37,889 bases of DNA from Rhodocyclaceae bacterium (lineage in GTDB: Bacteria > Pseudomonadota > Gammaproteobacteria > Burkholderiales > Rhodocyclaceae): positions 1-37,889 of the forward strand of contig JAUXXJ010000037.1 in assembly GCA_030681195.1 (NCBI GenBank). Reading direction: 5' to 3'. The position numbers and the translations under genes were made by a program. A model generated the notes under the pieces. The model saw nothing but the letters and a program-made list of their open reading frames with translations, was not told the DNA's origin and ran no database searches. This document shows positions 14,517 through 23,500 of this stretch, in pieces (the stretch's first letter is position 1; every line of letters starts with the position of its first letter).

Positions 14517-15447
14517 GCGCCAGCACGGCCGCCAGCAACAGGCCGTGCAGTGTCGCCGCCATAATCGTCAGCTTGATGCCGGGCAGCAGGGCGGCGGGGG
14601 TGGCCGCGTGATGGGCAAGATTTTGAGCGGCTTTAAAGCTTGCAAGGGCGGGTAGCAGCGCGATCAGGGCGACCAGTGGCAACTGTCCCACCGCCACCAT
14701 CACCAGCACCCAGCCGTAGCACAAGAGCGCGATCAGGGCATAACCCCAGCGGGCACGTTGCGTTCCGAGTCTCACCACCAGTGTGTATTTGCCAGCCAAG
14801 GTATCGGCTTTGATGTCGGGAAACTGGTTGATATAGAGCACATTCGCGACCAGCAGTGCAAAGCCCAGCCCGGCCGCGATGGGGGCAAACGAAAAGCTGT
14901 GGCGCTGCACGAAATCACTGCCAATCACGATCAGCAGCCAAGCCGCCGTGATGCCAAACTCGCCCAGCCCGCGCGCCTGCATCTTGGCGGGCGGTGCCGA
15001 GTACGCCCAGCCGGTGAGTAAGCCGGCGAGACCGATGGCAATCAATCCGATCCCACTGGTGGCGGTCAGCCACAGGCCGGCGGGGATCACCAGCGCGAGC
15101 AGGGTGTAGCCGAATCTGCCGGCTTCCTGCAGCGACAGCACGCCGTTCTGGATCACGCGGCTGCCGCCGGTAAACGGAAAGATGCGTTCGTCGTTGGCGG
15201 CATCACAGCCGCTCCTGGCATCGTAATAGTCGTTGATGACATTCGCGCCGGCATGTGCGAGCAAGGCAAACAGCATGGTGACGGTCGCCTGGAGTGGATC
15301 GAGGCGAATGCCACCAAGACTGGCACTGGCAAGGCCGAGCAGGACGCCCACAAACGTAACGGACAGGAAAGCCGGCCGCGTGGCGACGAAATAGCGCATC
15401 AGCGGGTGCGGCAGGCGGGCGAGGCTGGGTTCAAGTACCTGTGACAT
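14509..15447 (-). CDS. UbiA-family prenyltransferase (MenA-like)
   Basis: This 312-residue polytopic membrane protein is of the UbiA superfamily, which joins polyprenyl diphosphate to an aromatic acceptor. The first aspartate-rich motif is NDYYDARSGCD (residues 72-82) and the second is FPDIKADTLAGK (209-220); both bind Mg-diphosphate. About eight hydrophobic segments surround them. NDYYD and the length favour MenA (dihydroxynaphthoate polyprenyltransferase) over UbiA, but no other menaquinone genes are nearby, so the acceptor is uncertain. It is the last gene of a tight minus-strand run, 12 bases after the thioredoxin-like gene. Confidence 0.85.
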   Translation of the reverse strand: MSQVLEPSLARLPHPLMRYFVATRPAFLSVTFVGVLLGLASASLGGIRLDPLQATVTMLFALLAHAGANVINDYYDARSGCDAANDERIFPFTGGSRVIQNGVLSLQEAGRFGYTLLALVIPAGLWLTATSGIGLIAIGLAGLLTGWAYSAPPAKMQARGLGEFGITAAWLLIVIGSDFVQRHSFSFAPIAAGLGFALLVANVLYINQFPDIKADTLAGKYTLVVRLGTQRARWGYALIALLCYGWVLVMVAVGQLPLVALIALLPALASFKAAQNLAHHAATPAALLPGIKLTIMAATLHGLLLAAVLALT

Positions 15448-15459
15448 AGCGTCTCCGGA

Positions 15460-15954
15460 TTAACGCAATACTGTTTCGGCGGCTGCGGCGAGTTCGCTGC
15501 CGGTGATCAGGCCCATTTTGACGAGCACAATCTTGCCGTTGCGGTCGATGGCCACGGTGAACGGCAGTCCCATTTTGGTGTTACCGAGCGCCTTCATCAG
15601 CGCCAGCCCCTTGTCCTGCGCGAGCAGCACCGGGTAATCCATTTCGTAGGCCTTGGCGAAGTCGCGCACCGGTTCGACCTTGTCTTCAAGGGCGATGCCA
15701 AGCACCTCCAATCCCTTGTTGCGATAGGCTTGCCGCAGCTTGATGAGTTCGGGAATTTCCTGACGACAGGGGCCACACCAGCGGGCCCAGAAATTGACGA
15801 TCAGCGGTGAACCCTGCCAGCGATTCATCGCGGTTGGCTGACCTTGCAGGTCGATCAGATTGGCGGCAAAGAGTTCGCTGCTGGATTGCGCCCACAGGCT
15901 GGTTGGCCAGATCAGGACCAGCGTGGTGGCGAGCAGGGAAAGAAATCGAGACAT
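15460..15954 (-). CDS. TlpA-type periplasmic thioredoxin-like protein
   Basis: This 164-residue protein has a signal peptide (hydrophobic residues 5-20, likely cleaved after LWA at about 22) and a thioredoxin fold. Its active site is WCGPC (Cys60, Cys63), followed by RQEIPELIKLRQAY as in TlpA/ResA proteins. A cis-proline is seen in GLPFTVAIDRNGK. It probably reduces disulfides in the periplasm, for instance in cytochrome c or oxidase maturation; the exact client is unknown. The start is 2 bases after the stop of the HPP gene, so the two are likely co-translated. Confidence 0.9.
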   Translation of the reverse strand: MSRFLSLLATTLVLIWPTSLWAQSSSELFAANLIDLQGQPTAMNRWQGSPLIVNFWARWCGPCRQEIPELIKLRQAYRNKGLEVLGIALEDKVEPVRDFAKAYEMDYPVLLAQDKGLALMKALGNTKMGLPFTVAIDRNGKIVLVKMGLITGSELAAAAETVLR

Positions 15955-15956
15955 GT

Positions 15957-16517
15957 TCAGAACCAGATTTCCGGATAACGGCGGGTGCGTGGCAGGTTGT
16001 TGACCAACAAGGCAACCACCAGCAGGATCAGCGGGCCAAGCAAGGCTGGCATGAGGATAAACCAGAATCCCAAACGGTCGATTTCAGGCACACCGAGGGT
16101 GGCGATCAGGGCGGTGGCACCGCCTGGGGGGTGCAGCGTGCGTGTCAGGTGCATCAGTGCGATGGCCGTGGCAACCGCCAGGGCTTGCGCCAGTCCTGGA
16201 ATGTCATGAAATAGCTGCCAGCAGACGACACCGATAAAAGCGGAAACGACATGACCGCCGATCAGATTGCGTGGCTGCGCCAGCGGACTGCGCGGTGCGC
16301 CGTAGAGCAGCACGGCGGATGCGCCGAAGGAGCCGATCATCAACGATAAATCGTACGGTGCGAAATAGCGCGCGCCGAGCCACGCAAGCAATCCAATCCC
16401 CAGTACCGAACCGATCCACGACCAGAAAATCTCGTCCCTTTGAACGCGTGGCGGGCTGCCAGCGTTCGCCCCGCGCCACTTGCGCAGATACTCTCGCCAG
16501 TTGCCCGAAATTTTCAC
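15957..16517 (-). CDS. HPP family membrane protein
   Basis: This 186-residue inner membrane protein has about four hydrophobic helices and the diagnostic HPPGGATAL motif (residues 129-137). It also has the family's GSFGASAVLLYGAPRSPLAQPRN stretch (about 62-84; only key residues matter here). A cyanobacterial and chloroplast HPP protein has been described as a nitrite transporter, so nitrite movement is a possible role, but this is by analogy only. It lies between a DUF2249 gene and the thioredoxin-like gene in one operon. Confidence 0.87.
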   Translation of the reverse strand: MKISGNWREYLRKWRGANAGSPPRVQRDEIFWSWIGSVLGIGLLAWLGARYFAPYDLSLMIGSFGASAVLLYGAPRSPLAQPRNLIGGHVVSAFIGVVCWQLFHDIPGLAQALAVATAIALMHLTRTLHPPGGATALIATLGVPEIDRLGFWFILMPALLGPLILLVVALLVNNLPRTRRYPEIWF

Positions 16518-16532
16518 TGGACTACTTCAAGC

Positions 16533-16796
16533 TCAATGCTTGATGAAGTCGATCATCACACCTTCCGGTTCGCGGGCACGATAGGCGATCTCGACGTTTT
16601 CGCCATAGCGGGCCTGCATTTGCTGCAACAAGGGAAGCGGATCGTGGTCGTTGACGAAGCGCATGACCTCGCCAGCCTGCAGGGCATCAAGGGCACCGAA
16701 GATGGCAGCATGACGAAAACGCTTGGCAATGCCGCGTGCGTCAAAGCCGTAGACGCCTTCATCGTTGGTGTGATTGTGGACAGGAATGGTGGTCAT
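16533..16796 (-). CDS. DUF2249 domain protein
   Basis: This 87-residue cytosolic protein matches the DUF2249 pattern: DARGIAKRFRHAAIFGALDAL, then the GEVMRFVNDHDPLPLLQQM core with a conserved HDP, then a short C-terminal strand. The family often sits beside denitrification genes and resembles TusA/SirA-like folds; its molecular role is not established. I chose the ATG at 16796 because a GGAG site lies about 9 bases upstream and the family begins there. A longer reading from 16898 would translate the dispersed repeat and is unlikely. Confidence 0.85.
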   Translation of the reverse strand: MTTIPVHNHTNDEGVYGFDARGIAKRFRHAAIFGALDALQAGEVMRFVNDHDPLPLLQQMQARYGENVEIAYRAREPEGVMIDFIKH

Positions 16797-16871
16797 GATG
16801 CAGGCTCCGATGATTGAGGGTATGCCATCGTAACGGCCTGCGCTCCCCGGGTAATTGATTCCGATCAGTTT

Positions 16872-16895
16872 GCCATCCTGCCAGCGCCGACTTTT
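16872..16895 (-). repeat. Dispersed 24-bp element, copy after the ABC ATPase gene
   Basis: The minus strand reads AAAAGTCGGCGCTGG then CAGGATGGC, 22 of 24 bases identical to consensus. Its first base overlaps the last base of the ATPase stop codon. Confidence 0.75.
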
Positions 16896-17614
16896 CATAT
16901 CGGCCGTCCCTCACCGGTTTCCTCATGCGTCTTGCCATCACGGATGTGATAAATCCGCTTGAAGGTGGGGATGATCTTTTCATCATGGGTGACAACGATG
17001 ATCGCGGTTTGGTATTCGCGTGCCAGCTCGTTGAGGATGTGCATGACCGTCAGCGCGCGCTCCGAATCGAGCGGTGCGGTGGGTTCGTCGGCGAGGATGA
17101 TCGGCGCGTGGTTGGCCAGCGAGCGGGCGATGGCGACGCGCTGCTGTTCGCCGCCGGAGAGTTGCGACACTTGTGCGCCGGCGCGGTGTTGCACGTCGAG
17201 GGCGGTGAGGAGTTCCAGCGCCCGCTGGCGCGCGGCCTTGTTGTCGATTCCAGCCAGCATCGGCAGCAGCGCAACGTTGTCGGTCACATTGAGAAACGGG
17301 ATCAGGTAGGGCGCTTGAAAGACGAAGCCGATGCGGTCGCGGCGCAGGGCGCGCAGGTCGGGAATCTTCCAGCCATCTTCGTAGATGACATCGCCGGCCA
17401 GTTCCATGCGTCCGCCAGTCGGTTCGATCACTGCGCCGAGGCATTTCAGCAGCGTGCTCTTGCCCGAGCCGCTGGGGCCGACCAGGCCGACGACTTCGCC
17501 GGGCCAGATGGTCATGTCGACGCCTTTCAGCGCATCCACGGCCGCATCGCCGCTGCCATAGCGTTTCTTCAGACCGGTGAGCTTGATTGCGGGAACCTTA
17601 TCCACCCTATCCAC
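16895..17614 (-). CDS. ABC transporter ATP-binding protein (LolD/MacB type)
   Basis: This is an ABC ATPase of about 239 residues. From the chosen start, Walker A (GPSGSGKST) lies near residues 46-54, the Q-loop at VFQAPYLIPF, the signature LSGGEQQ at 152-158, Walker B (IILADEP) at 172-178, and the switch histidine in VTHDE near 210. The closest subfamily is the LolD/MacB/DevA group, which works with FtsX-type permeases. A GTG at 17614 with a CGGAGG site 6 bases upstream is the likeliest start; an ATG at 17650 would lie deep in the permease gene. It overlaps the permease 3' end by 8 bases. Confidence 0.93.
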   Translation of the reverse strand: MDRVDKVPAIKLTGLKKRYGSGDAAVDALKGVDMTIWPGEVVGLVGPSGSGKSTLLKCLGAVIEPTGGRMELAGDVIYEDGWKIPDLRALRRDRIGFVFQAPYLIPFLNVTDNVALLPMLAGIDNKAARQRALELLTALDVQHRAGAQVSQLSGGEQQRVAIARSLANHAPIILADEPTAPLDSERALTVMHILNELAREYQTAIIVVTHDEKIIPTFKRIYHIRDGKTHEETGEGRPI

Positions 17615-18809
17615 CAATTGCCTCCGCAGGATCAATGGCCAGCGCGGCACGGATGGCGACGCTGCTGGCCAGCGCGCAGATCGTCAGGACGATGGCAAAG
17701 CCGGCCACGGCATCACCCGGCAAGAGCAACACGTATTTCGGAAACGCTGGCCCCCACAAGCCGGCAGCAATGCGACCGACGAGGAAGCCGATCACGCCGA
17801 GCGCCAGCGCCTGCTGCAGGATCATGCCGGCGATGATGCGGTTCTTGGCGCCGATCAACTTCAACACGGCGATTTCGCGCACCTTGGCGAGCGTCATGGT
17901 GTAGATGATGAAGGCGACGATGGCGGCAGTGACGATGGCAAGGATGACGAGGAACATGCCGATCTGCTTGGCCGAGGTGGCAATCAACTTGGCGATCAGG
18001 ATGTCTTCCATCTGCGCCTTGGTGTAGGCGGTGAAGCGCTTCCAGCGCTGGATTTCGTTGGCCACCGTGGCCGGGTCGGCACCGGGCGTGAGGCGCACCA
18101 GCACGGTATTCACACTGCGCGCCTGCGTCGCGCTGGCTTGCGCCGCTTCGAGCAGGCCTGGCACGCCGGGGCGGTTGAAGGCAGGGTTGGCGGCGGTGCG
18201 CGCACGTTCGTTCAACAGCGCATCGTTGTCCTTGAGAAACTGAATTTCCTGCGCGTCCTTGAGCGGCACAAAGATCATCGGGTCGCCACTTGACGACACC
18301 ATGCGCCGCGTCAGGCCGACCACGGTGTAGTCGTGGCGGCGAATGGTCACCCGTTCGCCGAGCTTCAAGCCGGCGCGCTCGTCGGCGATGGCTTCGTAAT
18401 GGCCCTGCAAAATCGGCCGGCCGGCGATGAGGTAGGGCGGTGCACCGGGACGGTTCGGCCGATCCACTTCGATGCCGACGATCATCACGCGCGTGTCTTT
18501 ACCGTTATGCGCCATCTGAATGGTGAGGTAGGCGGCGTTGCCGGTTTCCGCCACGCCGGCGATGCCGGCGATGCCGCGCCACACGTCGTCACGCAGGCTG
18601 GACGGCTCGGCGTAGGGCCCGAGCGTACCCTGCTGCACCACCCACAAATCGGCACCGCTGTTGTCGATCAGCACCTGACCGTCATCGACCATGCCACGGA
18701 ACACGCCGCCCATGGTCAGCGTGGCGCCGATCAACAGGCCGAGGCCAACGCCGGTGAACAGAAATTTCCCCCAACCATGCAGGACATCGCGACTGGCGAG
18801 GTTGATCAT
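17607..18809 (-). CDS. FtsX/MacB-type ABC permease
   Basis: This 400-residue inner membrane protein has the MacB/FtsX layout. One N-terminal membrane helix (about 15-35) is followed by a long periplasmic domain, then three C-terminal helices (about 275-300, 320-350, 360-385). It ends in the typical AIDPAEAIGG tail. Together with the preceding HlyD-type adaptor and the following ATPase it forms a tripartite exporter or a mechanotransmission pump like MacAB or DevBCA. The substrate cannot be told from sequence. The start ATG overlaps the adaptor stop in an ATGA arrangement, so the three subunits are coupled. Confidence 0.92.
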   Translation of the reverse strand: MINLASRDVLHGWGKFLFTGVGLGLLIGATLTMGGVFRGMVDDGQVLIDNSGADLWVVQQGTLGPYAEPSSLRDDVWRGIAGIAGVAETGNAAYLTIQMAHNGKDTRVMIVGIEVDRPNRPGAPPYLIAGRPILQGHYEAIADERAGLKLGERVTIRRHDYTVVGLTRRMVSSSGDPMIFVPLKDAQEIQFLKDNDALLNERARTAANPAFNRPGVPGLLEAAQASATQARSVNTVLVRLTPGADPATVANEIQRWKRFTAYTKAQMEDILIAKLIATSAKQIGMFLVILAIVTAAIVAFIIYTMTLAKVREIAVLKLIGAKNRIIAGMILQQALALGVIGFLVGRIAAGLWGPAFPKYVLLLPGDAVAGFAIVLTICALASSVAIRAALAIDPAEAIGG

Positions 18810-19978
18810 TTCAGTGCATCCACCGGCTTGATGCGGGTGCCGTCGGCGAGGGCTTTGGTACTGTGCACGATCACCGTGTCGCCGGCGGCGAGTCCTTGGC
18901 GGATTTCCACCCAGCCATCCGCAGAGATGACACAGGGCGTAATCGGCAGGAAGTTTGCCTTTCCATCCCGTGCTTGCCAGACACCGCTTTGGTTACTTTG
19001 CCGTTGCAGCGCGGCGGCAGGGATCGCCAGCGCTTTTTCAATGGCCGGCAGGCGTAGCGTGACTTCGGCCAGTTCGCCGATGGCAACGCCAGCGGGCAGG
19101 GTGTCGAACACCACATTGGCGATGCGCTCCTCGGTCACCGGATCGCCCACCCAGTCGACGCGCTCGATGCGGCCGGCGATTTTTTCGTTGGGCCGCGAGC
19201 GCAGCGTGATCTCTGCCGGCAGGCCGACCGCCAGGCCTTGCGAGCGGCCCTGGTCGATGCGCACGCGCAGCCACAAACTGGCCGGATCGATGACTTGCAC
19301 GACAGACTGGCCAGCAACGACGGTCGAACCCGGCTCGGCAAGGCGCGCCGTGACCATGCCATCGACGGGGCTGACGAGTCGCAGATGCGCGCGGTTCTTC
19401 CCTGTGCCGGCCAGTTCCGATTGCGCGCGCCGCACGTCTGACTTGGCGGCGGCCAGCGCGGCAACGGCCGCGTCGCGCCCAGACTGGGCGGCGGCGGCTT
19501 CATGGGCTTTGGCATCGATGGCTTCCTGGCTGACGAAGTTTTTCTGGCGCAAATCGGCGTAGCGGTCGGCACTGGCTTGCGCCAGTTTGGCGCGGCTACC
19601 GGTCTCCGCCAGCGCGGCTTCGGCCGCGTGCACCCGCTGCGCGGCACTGGCGGCAGCGGCGGCCCCGGCGGCGAAGCGGGCGTCCATATCGACCAGCTCC
19701 ATCTCCGCCAGCAGTTGCCCCGCCTTGACCACATCGCCCTGATCGACCAACACCCGCGCCACGCGGCCGGCCAGCGTCGGGCCGATGCTGTGGCTACGTC
19801 TCGCCTCGACGGTGGCGATGCCGAACAGGCTGCGTTCGAGGCGGGTTTCCTTGGCGGTGTCGAGCGTGACTTTGACGGAGGCCAGCGGCCCTTGCGTGGC
19901 GACGATCCAGCCGAAGGCGGCAAGGAAAAGGATGCCGAAGGCAGACAGTGCCAGTGTGCGGCGGGATGGTGATTGCAT
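18806..19978 (-). CDS. HlyD-type periplasmic adaptor (membrane fusion protein)
   Basis: This 390-residue protein has an N-terminal membrane anchor (LALSAFGILFLAAFGWIVA, about residues 9-27). A lipoyl half-motif (GRVARVLVDQGDVVKAGQLLAEME) follows, then a long alanine-rich coiled-coil hairpin (about 110-190), the second lipoyl half (LVSPVDGMVTARLAEPGSTVVAGQ), and beta-barrel domains. It would link the FtsX-type permease to the outer membrane side. The ATG at 19978 has a GGAG site 9 bases upstream. A longer frame back to 20143 runs through a predicted promoter and a dispersed repeat and is not credible. An FNR-like promoter lies just upstream. Confidence 0.92.
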   Translation of the reverse strand: MQSPSRRTLALSAFGILFLAAFGWIVATQGPLASVKVTLDTAKETRLERSLFGIATVEARRSHSIGPTLAGRVARVLVDQGDVVKAGQLLAEMELVDMDARFAAGAAAAASAAQRVHAAEAALAETGSRAKLAQASADRYADLRQKNFVSQEAIDAKAHEAAAAQSGRDAAVAALAAAKSDVRRAQSELAGTGKNRAHLRLVSPVDGMVTARLAEPGSTVVAGQSVVQVIDPASLWLRVRIDQGRSQGLAVGLPAEITLRSRPNEKIAGRIERVDWVGDPVTEERIANVVFDTLPAGVAIGELAEVTLRLPAIEKALAIPAAALQRQSNQSGVWQARDGKANFLPITPCVISADGWVEIRQGLAAGDTVIVHSTKALADGTRIKPVDALK

Positions 19979-20027
19979 GGATGGTCTCCGAGCCTCTGGG
20001 AGGATGGGGTGGCTGCATGTGATAGAG

Positions 20028-20069
20028 ATATTAGTTGGTGCTAATGATCGGGCAATTGATCTGGCGCAA
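20028..20069 (-). promoter_or_regulatory. FNR/Anr-like promoter of the HlyD-ABC-DUF2249-HPP run
   Basis: TTGAT-CTGG-CGCAA (20056-20069) matches 8 of 10 fixed bases of the FNR consensus TTGAT-N4-ATCAA, keeping the TTG and CAA ends. A TAATAT -10 hexamer reads on the minus strand at 20033-20028. The centre-to-centre distance of 32 bp puts the box near -41.5 of a start site at about 20021, the class II activator position. The match alone is modest; the spacing raises confidence. Confidence 0.5.
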
Positions 20070-20072
20070 GCC

Positions 20073-20096
20073 GCCGTCTTACCAGCGCCGACTTTC
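20073..20096 (-). repeat. Dispersed 24-bp element, copy upstream of the HlyD-type gene
   Basis: The minus strand reads GAAAGTCGGCGCTGG then TAAGACGGC, 20 of 24 bases identical to consensus. This copy lies between divergent genes and does not follow a gene end. Confidence 0.6.
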
Positions 20097-20154
20097 AGGG
20101 ATACTTTGTTACCACATGTAAGCGGCTCGCTGATTTGGTTCATGGGTGCGCTTA

Positions 20155-20511
20155 ATGGCGGGCGTGATCGCTGCCATCACCACGTTGATTACCGGCGCCA
20201 CATTCGATACCGGTTTCCGTGGCTTGGCCGGGCAGTACAACCGCCGCGACAAGTTGTTCTTCAGACAGTCGCTGCCACATGGCACGCTGCGTTTCACGCG
20301 GCTCGACAACGATGCAACCGTCGAAGTCGCCGCTGATCTGTTACGCGCCCCCGGCGACCCGCGCCTGGGTGAATTGATGTCGCTGTGTCTTGCGACGCAG
20401 GCGAGCGTGGCGCAACAAGCGGAATTTCGCACGCTGTGGCAGGACCGGGTGCGCCGGTTGCTGCTGGAACATGCCGACGATCCAGCCACCATCATCGTCA
20501 CGCGGCGCTGA
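20155..20511 (+). CDS. Hypothetical protein, 118 residues
   Basis: I do not recognise this protein. The frame has coding-like base use, with G or C in most third positions, and an ordinary mixed composition. The N-terminus is mildly hydrophobic (MAGVIAAITTLITGA), followed by FDTGFRGLAGQYNRRDKLFF and a helical C-terminal half (ELMSLCLATQASV, FRTLWQDRVRRLLLEHADD). There is no signal peptide with a clear cleavage site and no metal motif. A GTG at 20146 is an alternative start; neither has a good ribosome site. It is the only plus-strand gene between two minus-strand operons. Confidence 0.55.
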   Translation: MAGVIAAITTLITGATFDTGFRGLAGQYNRRDKLFFRQSLPHGTLRFTRLDNDATVEVAADLLRAPGDPRLGELMSLCLATQASVAQQAEFRTLWQDRVRRLLLEHADDPATIIVTRR

Positions 20512-20512
20512 C

Positions 20513-20536
20513 GCCGTCCCGCCAGCGCCGACTTTT
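20513..20536 (-). repeat. Dispersed 24-bp element, copy after the GGDEF-EAL gene
   Basis: This is a perfect consensus copy. It sits 10 bases past the stop of the minus-strand GGDEF-EAL gene and 1 base past the stop of the plus-strand orphan gene, filling the convergent gap. Identity to the copy at 23799-23822 extends a few bases further on both sides. Confidence 0.8.
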
Positions 20537-20546
20537 ATATTGATCG

Positions 20547-23500
20547 TCAAGCACCCACATGGAACTTGGAACCGGCCGCTAGCAGTGCCGGGATTTCCGC
20601 TGCCGGAACCGGGCGGCTGAACAGGAAGCCTTGTATCCGGTCGCAATCGTGGTTCTGCAAAAAGTGTAATTGCTCGACGGTTTCCACGCCTTCGGCAACC
20701 ACGGATAGACCGAGGTTGCGGGCAATGCCCATGATGGCGCGGATGATCGCCGCATCTTCGGCGTTACTCGACAGGTCGCACACGAAGCTTTTGTCGATTT
20801 TGATCTCGTCGATGGGAAAGCGCTTGAGGTAGGCCAGCGACGAGTAGCCGGTGCCGAAATCGTCCAGGGCGATGCGGACATTCAGCGTCTTGAGCCGTTG
20901 CAGGGTGGTGTTGATATGTTCCGGGTCGTGCATCAGCATGCTTTCCGTCAGTTCAATGTCGAGATAGCGGCCATCGAGGCCGGTGGCAGCCAGGGTGTCG
21001 GCCACCAGGCGCACCACGTCCTGTTGACGAAACTGGAGCGCCGAGAGGTTTACCGCTACCCGCAGCGGGGCGATGCCGGCATCCTGCCAGGCGCGGTTCT
21101 GGGTGCAGGCGGTGTGCAGCACCCACGCGCCGATGGCAACGATCAGGCCGGTTTCCTCCGCCATCGGGATGAATTCGGCGGGCGAGACCAGTCCGAGTTC
21201 GGGATTCTGCCAGCGCACCAGGGCTTCCAGGCCGACGATCCGGCCGCTGGCGGCATGCACTTGCGGCTGATAGTGCAAGACGAGCTCGTTGCGTTCGAGT
21301 GCCCGTCGCAACTGGCCTTCCAGCGTCAGACGCTGGTGCATGTGCGTGTCCATGTCCTTCGCGTAGTGGCGATAGTCGTTGTGGCCTTCCTCCTTGGCCC
21401 GATACATGGCGATGTCGGCGTGTTTGAGCAGGGTCTGGCAGTCGTCGCCGTCCCTTGGGTAGACAGAAATGCCCAGGCTGCCGGTGACATAAAGTTCGTG
21501 GGCGTTGACGCGGCAAGGCACGCGTAGTGCAGCGAGGATTTTTTCGGCGACGCCGCGCCAATCGCCTTCCTCACCGATATCGGGCAGCACGACGACGAAT
21601 TCGTCGCCGCCGATGCGCGCTACCGTGTCGCCCTCGCGTAGGCAGTAACGCAGGCGGTGCGCAACGACAGTCAGCAGATGGTCGCCAATGTCATGGCCGA
21701 GCGTGTCGTTCACATTCTTGAAACGGTCCAGATCGATGAATATCACCGCGACCTGTCGCTGCTGGCGCCGCGCGAACATCAGGGCCTGGTCGATGCGGTC
21801 CTTCAGCAGGTTGCGGTTGGGCAATCCGGTCAGACTATCGAGGGTGGCCATCTGGACCAGTTCGTCGGCGATGCGCTTGCGATCGGTGATGTCGTGGCTG
21901 GAACAGATCAGGCCGGCAAAGTCGCCTTCGACGTCGTGGTAAGGGCGGCAATTTCCCCGCATCCAGCGATATTCTGCGGACGTGTGCAACAAGCGGTATT
22001 CGATCTCAAAGCTTTCCTCTTCGTCGAGCGCAATCCGCATCAGTGCCTGAAATTGCTCGCGGTCTTGGGGGTGCACGCATTCGAGCCAGCGCGCGTCTTT
22101 TTGTTGCAGGTGGGGCCGGCCGGTGAATGTCAGCCAGGTGTAGTTGAAGTAGTCGGCGCAACCTAGGGTATCGGCACGCCAGATCAGGTCGGGGAAATCG
22201 TGGAACAGGCTCAGGTAGAAGTCGCGCGAACGTGTCAGCCGTTGTTCGAGGTCGATGCGCTCGCCGATGTCGCGGGCGATCAGGGAGTAGTGGCTGAGCG
22301 CTCCGGCATCGTCATGGTGGGCGATCAGCATCTGCGACATCGTCAGTTCGCGCCCATCGGCGGCGCGGATGGTGACTTCGCCTTTCCAGAAGCCCTCCCG
22401 GGCGGCTGTCGGCAGTGCCATCTGGCGGTGCTTGGTGAGTGCCCAGGGCGGATAGATGGCCTCGATGCCGATACCGATTTCCGGTGTGTCGATGGCGAGC
22501 AGACGGCGTCCCGCTTCGTTCAGGTAGAAGATACGGCCGTCGCAATCGAAGCTGGCGATCAGGTCGGTGGTGCTTTCAAGAATCGAGATCAGACGGTTGC
22601 GGGTGTGCTGCGCGGCGAGTCTGTTGATGAAGGACTTCAGCATGCCGGCGACATCGTCGAGCATCTGTCGTTCCTCGGCGAGGAACGGGCCTTCGGCGCT
22701 GGTCGGACGGGCTTCCCGATAAGCGACTGCCACCCGCAGCTGCTTGCCATCGTTGCAGGTAAGCGTGGATTCCATGCGCCAGGGCGTTTCCTTGAAGTCT
22801 GGCGATTGGTGGCGGATGTCGCCGTGACTGATACGGGCAATCGCAATTTCCGGAAATTGCCAGCCTTCCGGCAGGAGGGTTACCACGCGCTCGATGGCGG
22901 TATCGACGGCAATATTTTCCTGCAGCGTCGTCGCGACGCGATGCAGCAAGGTAGCTTCGCGGGTGCGCTCGTTGAGGTCGTGGATCAATGCCGAGGTGAT
23001 CTCGGCGGTGCGGTTGAACGAGCGCGACAGTTCGCCGACTTCGTCGCTGGATGAAAAATTCATGCGCGCCGAGTGTTCGCCGGCGGCGAAGCTGTGGCAT
23101 AGCACGTTGAGTTGCCGCAGCGGGCGGCTGACGCGGTATTGCGCCAGCAGGAAGACGATCAGCAGGAACAGGCCTTCCAGCAACAGCGCACCATCGAGCT
23201 TACGGTGCACCTGGTGCCTCACCTCGGCATCCGTTTTGGCCAGCGCGTCGACGATTGCGTTGGCGCTGACCAGCATCTCCTCGGCGCTGGCATGCAGGTG
23301 GGAAAACGCCTGCTGCCGGTGGCGGGCATCGAGATCGCTGTTGATCAGGGTGACGACGGCAGCGGCGTAGTCATGCCAGCGGGCTGTCAGTCCGGCCAGC
23401 ATGTCAGTCAGTTGCGGATTGTTCTCCAGCAGGATGCGTCCATCGCCCTGCAGATACGTCTTGATGTCGGCCAGGATGCGGTTGTAGGTGTTGATCTGCA

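Noticed and set aside
16797..16898. N-terminal extension of the DUF2249 protein to 16898
   Set aside because: The extra residues come from the dispersed element and a spacer; the ATG at 16796 has a proper ribosome site.
19979..20143. N-terminal extension of the HlyD-type adaptor to 20143
   Set aside because: It would translate the predicted promoter and a dispersed repeat; the ATG at 19978 has a ribosome site and starts with the membrane anchor.
20109..20501. Minus-strand 130-residue frame opposite the orphan gene
   Set aside because: It is Ser/Arg/Cys-rich shadow translation; the plus frame has better codon use, though neither is proven.
20513..20536. Treating the 24-bp element as a Rho-independent terminator
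   Set aside because: No convincing stem forms within it and no T-run follows on the transcribed strand; one copy lies inside a likely operon and another inside carB.
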